Below are positions 12,821-19,005 of a stretch of 24,952 nucleotides of DNA, piece after piece; position 1 is the stretch's first letter, and each line of letters opens with the position of its first letter. The stretch comes from a virus, in IMG/VR virus record IMGVR_UViG_3300032117_000146, positions 1 to 24,952 of that record; one strand, 5' to 3'. The position numbers and the translations under genes are program-made. The notes under the pieces are model-generated. The model was not told where the DNA came from, searched no databases, and saw only the letters and a program-made list of their open reading frames with translations.

Positions 12821-13108
12821 ATGATAATGAGCCGACACGATGCCTACTACGAGCCTGAAGACTACGATGATCGCACAGACGAGATCGAGGAACGCACCTG
12901 GCAATTAATGAAAAAAGAATACAACCCAAAAACTTCTATAGCAATTGCAGAAGCGCTGAGTGAATTAGAGGTTGATACCGCGCAATCCCTTCAAGACGCG
13001 ATCGATACCGGTGATTATGAGCAAATTGGCAGAAAAATCATGGCCATTTCTTTTGATTACCAAGAATCACTAGCCAAGCAAGTTGCTGAGTTTGAAATTA
13101 ACGATTAA
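12821..13108 (+). CDS. Hypothetical 95-residue acidic protein
   Basis: From the ATG at 12821, eight bases after a GGGGG stretch; a second ATG at 12827 is possible. The longer reading upstream coincides with the membrane peptide in another frame and is not real. The start is very acidic (Y-Y-E-P-E-D-Y-D-D-R-T-D-E-I-E-E), followed by amphipathic helices (S-I-A-I-A-E-A-L-S-E-L and S-L-Q-D-A-I-D-T-G-D-Y). Strong negative charge in early proteins can mimic DNA, but nothing specific supports that. It lies directly before the ERF gene. Family not recognised. Confidence 0.7.
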   Translation: MIMSRHDAYYEPEDYDDRTDEIEERTWQLMKKEYNPKTSIAIAEALSELEVDTAQSLQDAIDTGDYEQIGRKIMAISFDYQESLAKQVAEFEIND

Positions 13109-13116
13109 GGAAACCC

Positions 13117-13770
13117 ATGAAAGTCTATCAAGCAATTAATGCAGTTCAAGCCGAATTAGCAAAAGTCGGTATCACCAAAAGCCGAACCAACCAACAAGGC
13201 GCATCTTACAAATTTAGGGGGATTGACGATGTTTTCAACACAGTCAGCCCTTTAATGGCCGAGCATGGCCTTTGTATCCTTCCAAGGGTTTTGACAAGGG
13301 AATGCGTAGAACGTCAAACCAAAGCGGGGGGAGCAATTTTCTATGTTACGGTTGAAGTAGAGTTTGATTTCGTATCGGCAGAGGATGGCTCAAAACACAC
13401 CGTCAAGACCTTTGGTGAAGCGATGGACACATCGGACAAAGCAACCAACAAGGCAATGTCAGCAGCCTACAAATACGCAGCATTGCAGGCTTTTGCGATT
13501 CCGACCGAGGGTGACAATGACGCAGACTTGCATACCCATGAAGTCGCTCCAAAAGCTAAACCAGCAACGGTTCAAAAAACCCCATTGTCAGAAAATCAAG
13601 TTTCAGACTTTGTGATTTCAATAATGGATAGCGACACGCTCGATGCTTTAAAGATTAATCACGCAACCGCTTATAAGTTAGCTTTTGCACAAAATGATAC
13701 TTCCGCGATCAAGAAGATTGATAGCGCAAAGGACATTCGCAAAGGCGAATTGATGGCCACTCAAGCATAA
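13117..13770 (+). CDS. erf: ERF-family single-strand annealing recombinase
   Basis: A 217-residue protein with the ERF hallmarks: K-F-R-G-I-D-D-V-F-N-T-V-S-P-L-M-A near residue 32, then G-E-A-M-D-T-S-D-K-A-T-N-K-A-M-S-A-A-Y-K-Y-A and F-A-I-P-T-E-G-D-N-D-A-D. This family anneals complementary single strands in phage recombination, and helps circularise phage DNA in P22. A linker follows, then a helical C-terminal part of unknown function. It has an AAGGAAA site before the ATG at 13117. It is followed by Gp157 and a SSB-tail protein, the usual recombination module. Confidence 0.95.
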   Translation: MKVYQAINAVQAELAKVGITKSRTNQQGASYKFRGIDDVFNTVSPLMAEHGLCILPRVLTRECVERQTKAGGAIFYVTVEVEFDFVSAEDGSKHTVKTFGEAMDTSDKATNKAMSAAYKYAALQAFAIPTEGDNDADLHTHEVAPKAKPATVQKTPLSENQVSDFVISIMDSDTLDALKINHATAYKLAFAQNDTSAIKKIDSAKDIRKGELMATQA

Positions 13771-13779
13771 GGAATCAAA

Positions 13780-14283
13780 ATGACCGATTTAACCCTTTAT
13801 ACAATCGCTGACCAATATTTGCAAGATATTCAAAAGTTGCAAGATATGGATTTGGACGAGCAAACCTTTGCTGATACTTTGGAAAGCCTATCCGGTGATT
13901 TAGAAGTCAAAGCAACCAACGTGGCTATGTTTGTTCGCAACCTAGAGGCAAGCGCAGAATCCATCAAAGCAGCAGAAAAACAGATGGCAGAGCGCAGAAA
14001 AGCCATCGAAGCCAAAGCCGAACGAATTAGGAATTATCTTAAAGACAACATGGCTCGGACAGGAATTACTAAGATTGATTGCCCATACTTTGCGCTTAGT
14101 TTGCGCAATAGCCCACCAGCAGTTGAAGTAATCAATGCCGATGAGATTCCAGCGCAATACTTTGATATTCCTGAACCCCCAGCTCCAGTTTTAAACAAAA
14201 ATCGCTTAAAAGATGACCTTAAAAATGGGGTTATTGTTGAAGGCGCTCGATTAACCCAAGGCAGTTATCTTCAAATCAAATAA
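13780..14283 (+). CDS. Siphovirus Gp157 family protein
   Basis: A 167-residue protein with the Gp157 pattern: L-Y-T-I-A-D-Q-Y at the start, E-Q-T-F-A-D-T-L-E-S-L-S-G-D-L-E-V-K-A-T-N-V, a coiled coil with A-E-K-Q-M-A-E-R-R-K-A-I-E, and Y-L-K-D-N-M-A-R-T-G-I-T-K-I. The C-terminal half has P-x-Y-F-D-I-P-x-P-P-A-P-V-L-N-K, another family feature. Members are associated with phage resistance to host restriction and with recombination modules. Here it follows ERF with an AAGGAA site. The biochemical role is not well settled. Confidence 0.9.
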   Translation: MTDLTLYTIADQYLQDIQKLQDMDLDEQTFADTLESLSGDLEVKATNVAMFVRNLEASAESIKAAEKQMAERRKAIEAKAERIRNYLKDNMARTGITKIDCPYFALSLRNSPPAVEVINADEIPAQYFDIPEPPAPVLNKNRLKDDLKNGVIVEGARLTQGSYLQIK

Positions 14284-14291
14284 GGACAATC

Positions 14292-14552
14292 ATGGCAATT
14301 AAATTCTATATCAATGCTGCAGTTTCAGAATTCGAAGGCAACGATGGCAAAAGCAAAAGACGCTATCAAACCATTGGGGTTATTGTTGAGACACGTCACG
14401 GACTCATGCTTAGCCTTGAATCAATCCCATTGTTAGGGCTTAAAGATGGCAAATTATTGGCATTTTTAAATGAACCAGGCGAAAAGAATGCTGATCAGAA
14501 TCAGCAAACTTCAGCAACCGAATCAAATCTTGATGATCAAATTCCATTTTAG
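14292..14552 (+). CDS. Small protein with SSB-like C-terminal tail (DDQIPF)
   Basis: An 86-residue protein. The first 60 residues look like a compact beta-fold (I-K-F-Y-I-N-A-A-V, R-R-Y-Q-T-I-G-V-I-V-E-T then G-L-M-L-S-L-E-S-I-P), comparable in size to a minimal OB-like domain. A disordered N/Q/S linker ends L-D-D-Q-I-P-F, nearly the acidic peptide (D-D-x-I-P-F) by which bacterial SSB recruits partner proteins. It may be the phage's single-strand binding protein or a decoy that draws host SSB partners. The ATG at 14292 follows an AAGGAC site; the recombination module ERF-Gp157-SSB-like is typical. No specific family recognised. Confidence 0.7.
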   Translation: MAIKFYINAAVSEFEGNDGKSKRRYQTIGVIVETRHGLMLSLESIPLLGLKDGKLLAFLNEPGEKNADQNQQTSATESNLDDQIPF

Positions 14553-14561
14553 GAGAATACG

Positions 14562-15032
14562 ATGAACCAAAAAGAATTAAATGAAATTTTTAAATATGAG
14601 AATGGAAATCTTTATTGGAATATATCGAAAAAAGGAATCAAAAAAGGCAATAAAGCTGGAGCAATAAGCGAAAAAGGTTATTTAGTAATTAAATTAAATC
14701 AAAAAACTTATTACGCTCATCGTATTATTTTTATGATGTTTCATGGATATATGCCAAATCAATTGGATCATATAAATGGCATAAAAAACGATAACCGAAT
14801 TGAAAATTTAAGAATTGCGACTCATGGTCAAAATCAACAAAACAGAGGAATGTTTAAAAACAATTCTACTGGAGTAAAAAACGTAACTTTTGAAAATGGA
14901 AAATGGAGGGTTAGATTAGGAATAGATGGAAAAAACAAGCATTTTGGATCTTATTTTGATATTAACGTAGCCAAATTTGTAGCTGAAATGATTAGGAATA
15001 AATACTATGGCAACTTTGCAAGAAATGTATAA
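14562..15032 (+). CDS. HNH homing endonuclease with AP2-like C-terminus
   Basis: A 156-residue protein. The HNH motif is Y-Y-A-H-R-I-I-F-M-M-F then L-D-H-I-N-G-I-K-N-D-N-R-I-E-N-L-R, followed by an AP2-like DNA-binding segment (G-V-K-N-V-T-F-E-N-G-K-W-R-V-R, G-x-Y-F-D-I-x-x-A-K-F-V-A). The full gene (no deletion) suggests an active element. Its coding sequence is clearly richer in A and lysine codons than its neighbours. It sits in a tight operon, with its ribosome site overlapping the previous stop. Such genes spread by cutting alleles that lack them. An 18-codon frame at its end is discussed separately. Confidence 0.93.
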   Translation: MNQKELNEIFKYENGNLYWNISKKGIKKGNKAGAISEKGYLVIKLNQKTYYAHRIIFMMFHGYMPNQLDHINGIKNDNRIENLRIATHGQNQQNRGMFKNNSTGVKNVTFENGKWRVRLGIDGKNKHFGSYFDINVAKFVAEMIRNKYYGNFARNV

Positions 15033-15059
15033 AGAATATCGTTGCATCGGGAGAACCGT

Positions 15060-15233
15060 ATGAGGGATTATTCTGAAGTGCTTATTGAGCTAGACGCGCA
15101 AATCAAAAAAATGCACGTTTGCAGCTTAAAAGAAGATTGGAAAGGGGCAAGCAAAGAAGCAGCGCAAGCCCATACCCTGACCAATGAATTAGCAGTAATT
15201 TTTAGAACCCTGAAAGGAAAGAAAAATGATTAA
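15060..15233 (+). CDS. Hypothetical 57-residue helical protein
   Basis: From the ATG at 15060, preceded by GGGAG; an in-frame TTG at 15042 is less likely. It starts M-R-D-Y-S-E-V-L-I-E-L-D-A-Q-I-K-K-M and continues with W-K-G-A-S-K-E-A-A-Q-A-H-T-L-T-N-E-L, all helical. It ends eight bases into the next gene (ATGATTAA). Similar short helical proteins occur in phage early operons. No function recognised. Confidence 0.65.
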   Translation: MRDYSEVLIELDAQIKKMHVCSLKEDWKGASKEAAQAHTLTNELAVIFRTLKGKKND

Positions 15234-15438
15234 CCTCGTACTTGAGAATGATGAATTTAATTTTGTAGTTGGCTTGGTAGGAAAAGAGCCATTTAATAAC
15301 GTGGCCGGCTTAATGGGTAAATTGATCCAGCAAGCCCAAGCGCAACAAATGGCACAAGCACCAGTAGCGCCACCCGCACCAACGACATCTCCTGCACCTG
15401 GCGATCAAGCTGGTTTAATAGAGCAAAACGTACAGTAA
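15226..15438 (+). CDS. Hypothetical 70-residue protein with Q/A/P-rich tail
   Basis: A short ordered part (I-N-L-V-L-E-N-D-E-F-N-F-V-V-G-L-V-G-K-E-P-F-N-N-V, given with breaks) precedes a low-complexity Q/A/P-rich C-terminus. The first 35 residues have a pattern (L-x-E-F-x-x-I-V-G-L-x-x-x-P-x-x-x-V-x-x-L-x-x-K-L) met in small phage proteins of recombination regions. Its start overlaps the preceding gene by eight bases. Function unknown. Confidence 0.65.
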   Translation: MINLVLENDEFNFVVGLVGKEPFNNVAGLMGKLIQQAQAQQMAQAPVAPPAPTTSPAPGDQAGLIEQNVQ

Positions 15439-15440
15439 TC

Positions 15441-15917
15441 ATGCCAAGACTTCGCCATGAAACTTATACGTTGATGGATGAAATTATGTCCAGTCCGACT
15501 GTCTCCATATCCGATGACAGGAGAACTTATCAGCTTACTTTGCTATATCAAGCATTGGCAGCTTTAAAACTAGATCCTCAACCGACTAAGTACGATTGGC
15601 AAGTCTGCTCTGATTGCGTCAATTTGATGGAAACCCTGATTCTTGAGATGAAAGTCTGCCAGGATCAGGACAACCTACTTAATGACGCAACAATGGCCTT
15701 GGTTCGAGCAGGAAAGCGCAAAAAAGATGGAAACAATATCAGACTAGATGCCGAAGGAATAAAAGCCCTACAAGCGCTTTTTGAGGACTATGCTGAGCTT
15801 GTGGCCATCTTGCCCGAGCGCGTAATGGTGAAGTGCTTTCGATTAACAGAAAAGCGCATTCAAGACCTTAGAAAAGGCAAAAAGAAAGCGCATGACGTGG
15901 AGATTATGGAGTTATGA
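15441..15917 (+). CDS. Hypothetical 158-residue protein
   Basis: Two bases after the previous stop, with no clear ribosome site. Mostly helical: L-M-D-E-I-M, L-L-Y-Q-A-L-A-A-L-K-L and W-Q-V-C-S-D-C-V-N-L-M-E-T-L-I-L-E-M, then a long charged segment with A-L-V-R-A-G-K-R-K-K-D-G and R-L-D-A-E-G-I-K-A-L-Q-A-L-F-E-D-Y-A. Comparable proteins occur in phages of beta-proteobacteria without assigned function. A regulatory or DNA-associated role would be speculation. It ends with an ATGA overlap. Confidence 0.75.
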   Translation: MPRLRHETYTLMDEIMSSPTVSISDDRRTYQLTLLYQALAALKLDPQPTKYDWQVCSDCVNLMETLILEMKVCQDQDNLLNDATMALVRAGKRKKDGNNIRLDAEGIKALQALFEDYAELVAILPERVMVKCFRLTEKRIQDLRKGKKKAHDVEIMEL

Positions 15918-16144
15918 CCAAGAATGACCGCAGCCTTTTAAAGCAAATGATTGAAGCTGGACGATTTAATTTTGATATTTATGAGCTTTTGGTTGAGCAA
16001 AATGCCATCAATGCCAAAGAATCAATTAAAAAAATGGGTGAAAAATGGTGTTGTCATCCAGCAAATAAAGTAAAAAGACTTGAGATGCCTTTGCCGATCT
16101 TAAGCGACATGAGAGCGAGCAAGATCTTAAAAACACGCAAATAG
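15914..16144 (+). CDS. Hypothetical 76-residue protein
   Basis: The start overlaps the previous stop as ATGA. It opens M-T-K-N-D-R-S-L-L-K-Q-M-I-E-A-G-R-F-N-F and has a central W-C-C-H-P-A-N-K, then a basic end (K-I-L-K-T-R-K). The lone C-C pair does not form a usual zinc site. No family recognised; the coupling supports it as a real gene of the operon. Confidence 0.6.
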   Translation: MTKNDRSLLKQMIEAGRFNFDIYELLVEQNAINAKESIKKMGEKWCCHPANKVKRLEMPLPILSDMRASKILKTRK

Positions 16145-16153
16145 GCCAATAAA

Positions 16154-16321
16154 ATGACAGACGCATATAAATTAGCTGATAGACTTGAAGAACTTTATAT
16201 GGATTTGCATATCATGGAAGCAGCAAAAAAATTAAGGCAATTGCAAAGCCAGCTTGATAAAATTGAAAAGGGAATAGTTAATCAGGCGCAACAGGATGGC
16301 ATAAGCGAGGATTTTTCCTGA
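16154..16321 (+). CDS. Hypothetical 55-residue coiled-coil protein
   Basis: Starts at the ATG at 16154, nine bases after the previous stop. It reads M-T-D-A-Y-K-L-A-D-R-L-E-E-L-Y-M, then A-K-K-L-R-Q-L-Q-S-Q-L-D-K-I-E, an amphipathic helical heptad pattern, and ends E-D-F-S. The ribosome site is weak (AGG). The 54-base gap after it carries only a short palindrome and the ribosome site of the lipoprotein. Function unknown. Confidence 0.55.
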   Translation: MTDAYKLADRLEELYMDLHIMEAAKKLRQLQSQLDKIEKGIVNQAQQDGISEDFS

Positions 16322-16375
16322 TTTCATACTCGTATGTAGCAATGCCCAAATGTTTATTCCCACCTGGAGATAATA

Positions 16376-16783
16376 ATGAGCAAACCACCAAAACGCGATG
16401 AAAGACGCAAAACAAGAGAAAACAAGCGCTATCCGTTTAAATTAATTCCTATTTTGTTTTTGTCAGGATGCAGTTTAATGATCGGCAATTATGATCCGCT
16501 TGAATATGGTTTGGTCAATAGAATAAGAACCGAAGCACAAGTATCAGATTGCTCAAAACAAAGCACTTATGTCATATATGTAAGCGCTTTAGAATTAAAG
16601 AATTACAGTCAATATTTGCCAAATAATGATCAAGAGATTGCGCTAGTTGATGATCTTTACAAAATAGTTGATCAGCTTTATACATTCAAAAGCCCCAGCG
16701 CAGCATATTGCAAGGCCAAATTAAACATAATCGAAACTACTGCTGAGCGCATTCAGCAAGTTACAGGGAGCAAACCAAGATGA
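16376..16783 (+). CDS. Putative phage lipoprotein
   Basis: A 135-residue protein with a very basic N-terminus (about 20 residues of K and R), then the hydrophobic F-K-L-I-P-I-L-F-L-S-G-C-S. L-S-G-C is a lipobox, so the cysteine near residue 32 would be lipidated after signal peptidase II cleavage. The mature part has two more cysteines (D-C-S-K, Y-C-K-A) and is mostly helical. The long basic n-region and short hydrophobic core are unusual for a lipoprotein. A GGAGA site precedes the ATG at 16376. It might act at the envelope, for example in superinfection exclusion; that is inference. Expressed from the early strand, apart from the lysis cassette. Confidence 0.7.
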   Translation: MSKPPKRDERRKTRENKRYPFKLIPILFLSGCSLMIGNYDPLEYGLVNRIRTEAQVSDCSKQSTYVIYVSALELKNYSQYLPNNDQEIALVDDLYKIVDQLYTFKSPSAAYCKAKLNIIETTAERIQQVTGSKPR

Positions 16784-16992
16784 ATATTAGTGATTTATAC
16801 AAAGAAGCAAAATCTTACAAGATGATGCTAGAAAACCAATCAATTGATCAATATGAGTTTAAAGATTTGATTGAAAGTTTAAAAATTGCGGATCAGATCA
16901 AAGAAAATGCCGATGAATTTAGCAAGAATCAAGAAATCAGAGATTATTTGATGACCTTGTATAACTTGGCAAGTGCTATTTCAAGCCTTTAA
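16780..16992 (+). CDS. Hypothetical 70-residue helical protein
   Basis: Start overlaps the lipoprotein stop as ATGA, so they are probably translated together. Composition is helical and acidic: Y-K-E-A-K-S-Y-K-M-M-L-E, D-L-I-E-S-L-K-I-A-D-Q-I and L-Y-N-L-A-S-A-I-S-S-L. No membrane segment. The last gene of the plus operon, it overlaps the end of the minus-strand zinc-finger gene by 17 bases, with no terminator visible between them. Function unknown. Confidence 0.6.
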   Translation: MNISDLYKEAKSYKMMLENQSIDQYEFKDLIESLKIADQIKENADEFSKNQEIRDYLMTLYNLASAISSL

Positions 16993-17191
16993 TTTTTGCG
17001 ATTCTTTCATAGCGCTGATATTCATCTCGACACCAAGCATCACAAAATCTTTTTGAATCTTCTAAGCGTTCATTGCAAGTTAAGCAAAAACCAGTAATTT
17101 TAAGTTCTTTCTTTTGTAATCTAGCTTTGGCAAGGGCAACAGATCGATGATGCTCTTCTAAATCGCTTGCATCGTCAAAAATGTCGCTCAT
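16976..17191 (-). CDS. Small zinc-finger protein
   Basis: Read from the ATG at 17191, overlapping the endolysin stop as ATGA; the longer frame to 17275 lies inside the endolysin gene and is not favoured. 71 residues. After an acidic start (M-S-D-I-F-D-D-A-S-D-L-E-E-H-H), G-F-C-L-T-C-N-E-R-L-E-D-S-K-R-F-C-D-A-W-C holds four cysteines (C-x2-C-x10-C-x3-C), a treble-clef-like zinc site related in pattern to the DksA/TraR C4 finger. DksA-like phage proteins modulate RNA polymerase. Being at the end of the lysis operon is unusual for a regulator. Family by pattern only. Confidence 0.75.
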   Translation of the reverse strand: MSDIFDDASDLEEHHRSVALAKARLQKKELKITGFCLTCNERLEDSKRFCDAWCRDEYQRYERIAKIKGLK

Positions 17192-17634
17192 GCCAATTTT
17201 GAAATAAACATTGCAGCCTCTGCTTCTCTGCGTTTTAACAAGCCAGCCATATGATGACCGGCAGCCATATCCCATTTAATAAACTCATGTGATGCGCCCT
17301 CATAATCGCCAGCATTTAGCTTCTTCATAAGAGTTGATGAGTCTAAATTGCGACATCCACAATTGAATGCGAAGTCCACAAGCGCGTCAAATTCTTCTTG
17401 GGTTAACTCTACATGAACTACCGCATTGACGTTCGCCTCGGCTTGTTTAATGTCTTGAGCAAGGTATTGCTCTGCCTGTTCTTGAGTAATTACTAATCCA
17501 TCAACAACTTCAGGGCCAGTATGACCATAGCCAATAGTCCAAGGATCACCCCAACTTCCAGGATCGGGGTAGGCACTAAGTCGGCAACCTTCAAAACGCT
17601 CTGTAAGATGTAAGCCATTTTTTGAATATTCCAT
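17188..17634 (-). CDS. Endolysin, GH24 T4-type lysozyme
   Basis: A 148-residue lysozyme that cuts the glycan strands of peptidoglycan. The catalytic triad of this family is visible: E15 (F-E-G-C), D24 (Y-P-D-P) and T33 within W-T-I-G-Y-G-H-T. Downstream it has L-T-Q-E-E-F-D-A-L-V-D-F-A-F-N-C-G and A-G-L-L-K-R-R-E-A-E, both typical of GH24. No signal peptide or SAR segment exists, so export must depend on the holin candidates upstream in the same operon. The ATG at 17634 shares a base with the spanin stop (TAATG), and its end overlaps the zinc-finger gene. Confidence 0.95.
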   Translation of the reverse strand: MEYSKNGLHLTERFEGCRLSAYPDPGSWGDPWTIGYGHTGPEVVDGLVITQEQAEQYLAQDIKQAEANVNAVVHVELTQEEFDALVDFAFNCGCRNLDSSTLMKKLNAGDYEGASHEFIKWDMAAGHHMAGLLKRREAEAAMFISKLA

Positions 17635-18056
17635 TATTTCACCGTCAAATCGTTATATTTATCAATTACTTCGTTTCGCTCGATTTCTGTGGTTGCGCAC
17701 GATTTAGCAAATCCGATAAGAAATTCTGCATCTGACTCAAGTAATCTGAGTCCTTTCTTTGGTATTGCAATGGAGGCGGATTGGTTGCTGGAGGAGTTAT
17801 GGTTGTGCAACCCGATACCGCGATACTGATTAAGGAGCAACTCATAATGAGATTGGAGAGCGTCTTTTTCATTTTGGGCTTTCTGAGTGTCTTGGGCTTG
17901 TTTGTTAATGATCTCGGTTTGATTTTTAAGTGCTTGAGTTACTGCTTCGGCTTTTGCTTTTTCTATCGATGAATAATCAATTTCATGCGTAATATATGCA
18001 CTTCCCAAAGATATGCATAGCAAAATGGCAATTTTTATGTATGTTGATAAAAACAT
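17634..18056 (-). CDS. Rz: Rz-like inner-membrane spanin (i-spanin)
   Basis: A 140-residue protein from the ATG at 18056 (TAATG junction with the preceding holin-like gene); a longer frame to 18173 lies in that gene and is spurious. Residues 4-24 (Y-I-K-I-A-I-L-L-C-I-S-L-G-S-A-Y-I) form one membrane helix with the rest in the periplasm. Residues 30-80 are a coiled coil rich in K, E, Q and A. The Rz1-like lipoprotein is nested in its reading frame +1 (17666-17872). In lambda, Rz and Rz1 join inner and outer membranes to finish lysis of Gram-negative hosts. Ends overlap the endolysin start. Confidence 0.88.
   Translation of the reverse strand: MFLSTYIKIAILLCISLGSAYITHEIDYSSIEKAKAEAVTQALKNQTEIINKQAQDTQKAQNEKDALQSHYELLLNQYRGIGLHNHNSSSNQSASIAIPKKGLRLLESDAEFLIGFAKSCATTEIERNEVIDKYNDLTVK
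17666..17872 (-). CDS. Rz1: Rz1-like outer-membrane spanin lipoprotein (nested)
   Basis: A 68-residue reading frame wholly within Rz but out of frame. The N-terminus has a signal and a lipobox (I-A-V-S-G-C) with the lipidated cysteine at residue 22. After it comes T-T-I-T-P-P-A-T-N-P-P-P-L, a proline-rich stretch typical of Rz1, then a polar helical tail (about 45 mature residues). The start is the ATG at 17872; a start at M10 could also give a signal. The nesting is a hallmark of lambda-type spanins, making this real rather than a shadow. Confidence 0.85.
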   Translation of the reverse strand: MKKTLSNLIMSCSLISIAVSGCTTITPPATNPPPLQYQRKDSDYLSQMQNFLSDLLNRAQPQKSSETK

Positions 18057-18373
18057 TATTTCACCGTCATTTCTTGCATTTTTTCTTGAGTACGACCATA
18101 AGCAGTAATTCCAAGGATTGCACCCATTGAAAGATGAAAAAATCCAGCACCTTGTAACGTCAAAGGATTCCATTGGTTTTGGACAACTCCTTTACCAAAT
18201 ACTTGCACCAAAGACCAAAATATAGGAGCAATCATAAAATCAAATATGCAAACTGACATATACATCCAAGCCATTGCTGGTCGCCATTTTGTATTAAGCC
18301 AATTTTGATTGTTGTCGGCAACAATTACTTTTTCTGATTCAGATGACTCTAAAAGATTGGCTTCTTCGATCAT
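18056..18373 (-). CDS. Holin-like membrane protein (GTA/3TM holin type)
   Basis: A 105-residue protein. After an acidic start, N-W-L-N-T-K-W-R-P-A-M-A-W-M-Y-M then V-C-I-F-D-F-M-I-A-P-I-F-W-S-L-V form a first hydrophobic hairpin, and G-A-G-F-F-H-L-S-M-G-A-I-L-G-I-T-A-Y-G-R-T a further span. The W-R-P signature followed by hydrophobic spans and a G-R-T/S-x-E-K end is the pattern of the three-span holins of gene-transfer agents and podoviruses. It should form the lesion that releases the endolysin. The start is ATGA-coupled to the gene before it and its stop shares the A of the Rz start. Confidence 0.75.
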   Translation of the reverse strand: MIEEANLLESSESEKVIVADNNQNWLNTKWRPAMAWMYMSVCIFDFMIAPIFWSLVQVFGKGVVQNQWNPLTLQGAGFFHLSMGAILGITAYGRTQEKMQEMTVK

Positions 18374-18723
18374 TTTTTTGTAGTAATGCTATCTGAGCCT
18401 TTGGTTACTGTAACTTTATCTCCGTCAACAGTAACTGACATTGGAGGTTCTTTATCGGCAAGATGATCTAAGCGTTGAATGAGTTGTTGAATAACTGCAA
18501 ATTCGGGCTTTTCTTCTTTTTCAGTAGTGCCTGAAACCGCATTCATCATATTAATAATGGCCATGATTGCACCGCCAGCCATACCAATAACTGCAGCAAT
18601 CTTTGATGCATCTAAAAAAATGCTTGCTGCAACGCTTATAACAATAATTGCAGTTATGTAAGCCAATCCATGTTGACCAATTGATTTGCCAGCGACTTCT
18701 TTTGCGCTATCTTGATCGGCCAT
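18370..18723 (-). CDS. Second membrane protein of the lysis cassette (117 residues)
   Basis: I use the ATG at 18723, one base after the previous stop and preceded by an AAAGG site. A start at 18804 would lie in the 59-residue gene. It has two hydrophobic helices (L-A-Y-I-T-A-I-I-V-I-S-V-A-A-S-I-F-L and I-A-A-V-I-G-M-A-G-G-A-I-M-A-I-I), and a coiled, charged C-terminus with V-T-V-D-G-D-K-V-T-V-T. It may be a holin, antiholin or pinholin accessory; which one cannot be told. The first residues M-A-D-Q-D repeat the start of the ejection-protein gene. Confidence 0.65.
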   Translation of the reverse strand: MADQDSAKEVAGKSIGQHGLAYITAIIVISVAASIFLDASKIAAVIGMAGGAIMAIINMMNAVSGTTEKEEKPEFAVIQQLIQRLDHLADKEPPMSVTVDGDKVTVTKGSDSITTKK

Positions 18724-18724
18724 A

Positions 18725-18904
18725 TTAACCTTTTGGTGAAACCCATCCATGACCAGCAGCCCATAAATAAACAAGACCAACCAAACCAACAGAAAGAAGG
18801 CCATTTAATGTCCATTTGCCAAATTTAGAAAACTGACTATCAAGCCATTCTTGCAATGCTTCCTTTATGGCTTCTTTTTGTATTTTTGGATCTAATTCAG
18901 ACAT
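18725..18904 (-). CDS. Small membrane protein, DUF6127-like (59 residues)
   Basis: A previously easy-to-miss gene read in a different frame from the next one. The start M-S-E-L-D-P-K-I-Q-K-E-A-I-K-E-A-L-Q-E-W-L precedes F-G-K-W-T-L and a hydrophobic span (G-L-L-S-V-G-L-V-G-L-V-Y-L-W), ending G-W-V-S-P-K-G. This matches a family of short phage membrane proteins that I associate with DUF6127. The ATG at 18904 follows an AAGGA site. It is the first gene after the promoter at 18924-18952 and ends one base before the next ATG (TAATATG). Holin or antiholin function is possible. Confidence 0.75.
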   Translation of the reverse strand: MSELDPKIQKEAIKEALQEWLDSQFSKFGKWTLNGLLSVGLVGLVYLWAAGHGWVSPKG

Positions 18905-18923
18905 TCTTATTTTTCCTTTTTAA

Positions 18924-18952
18924 ATTATTATTTTTGATGCAAAACTTGTAAA
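18924..18952 (-). promoter_or_regulatory. Possible promoter of the lysis cassette
   Basis: Minus strand: TTTACA (18947-18952), a 17-base spacer, AATAAT (18924-18929), each five of six to consensus. The region is very AT-rich, so chance matches are likely. It lies just before the ribosome site of the first lysis gene. No terminator is visible between it and the tailspike stop at 19006. Confidence 0.45.
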
Positions 18953-19005
18953 CCCTCAAAATATTTAACTATTTGTTTTTTTAATAATTTAATGTATAAA
19001 TATTT

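Noticed and set aside
15007-15063. 18-codon frame at the end of the HNH gene as an independent gene
   Set aside because: Too short to support; only the ATGA junction speaks for it, so it is kept as an observation.
16325-16336. Palindrome CATAC-TC-GTATG before the lipoprotein gene
   Set aside because: Short, no T-run, no promoter nearby; could be chance.
17192-17275. Longer start of the zinc-finger protein
   Set aside because: It lies inside the endolysin gene; the ATG at 17191 has an ATGA junction.
18057-18173. Longer start of the Rz-like protein
   Set aside because: It lies in the holin-like gene and would put a C/W-rich stretch before the membrane helix.
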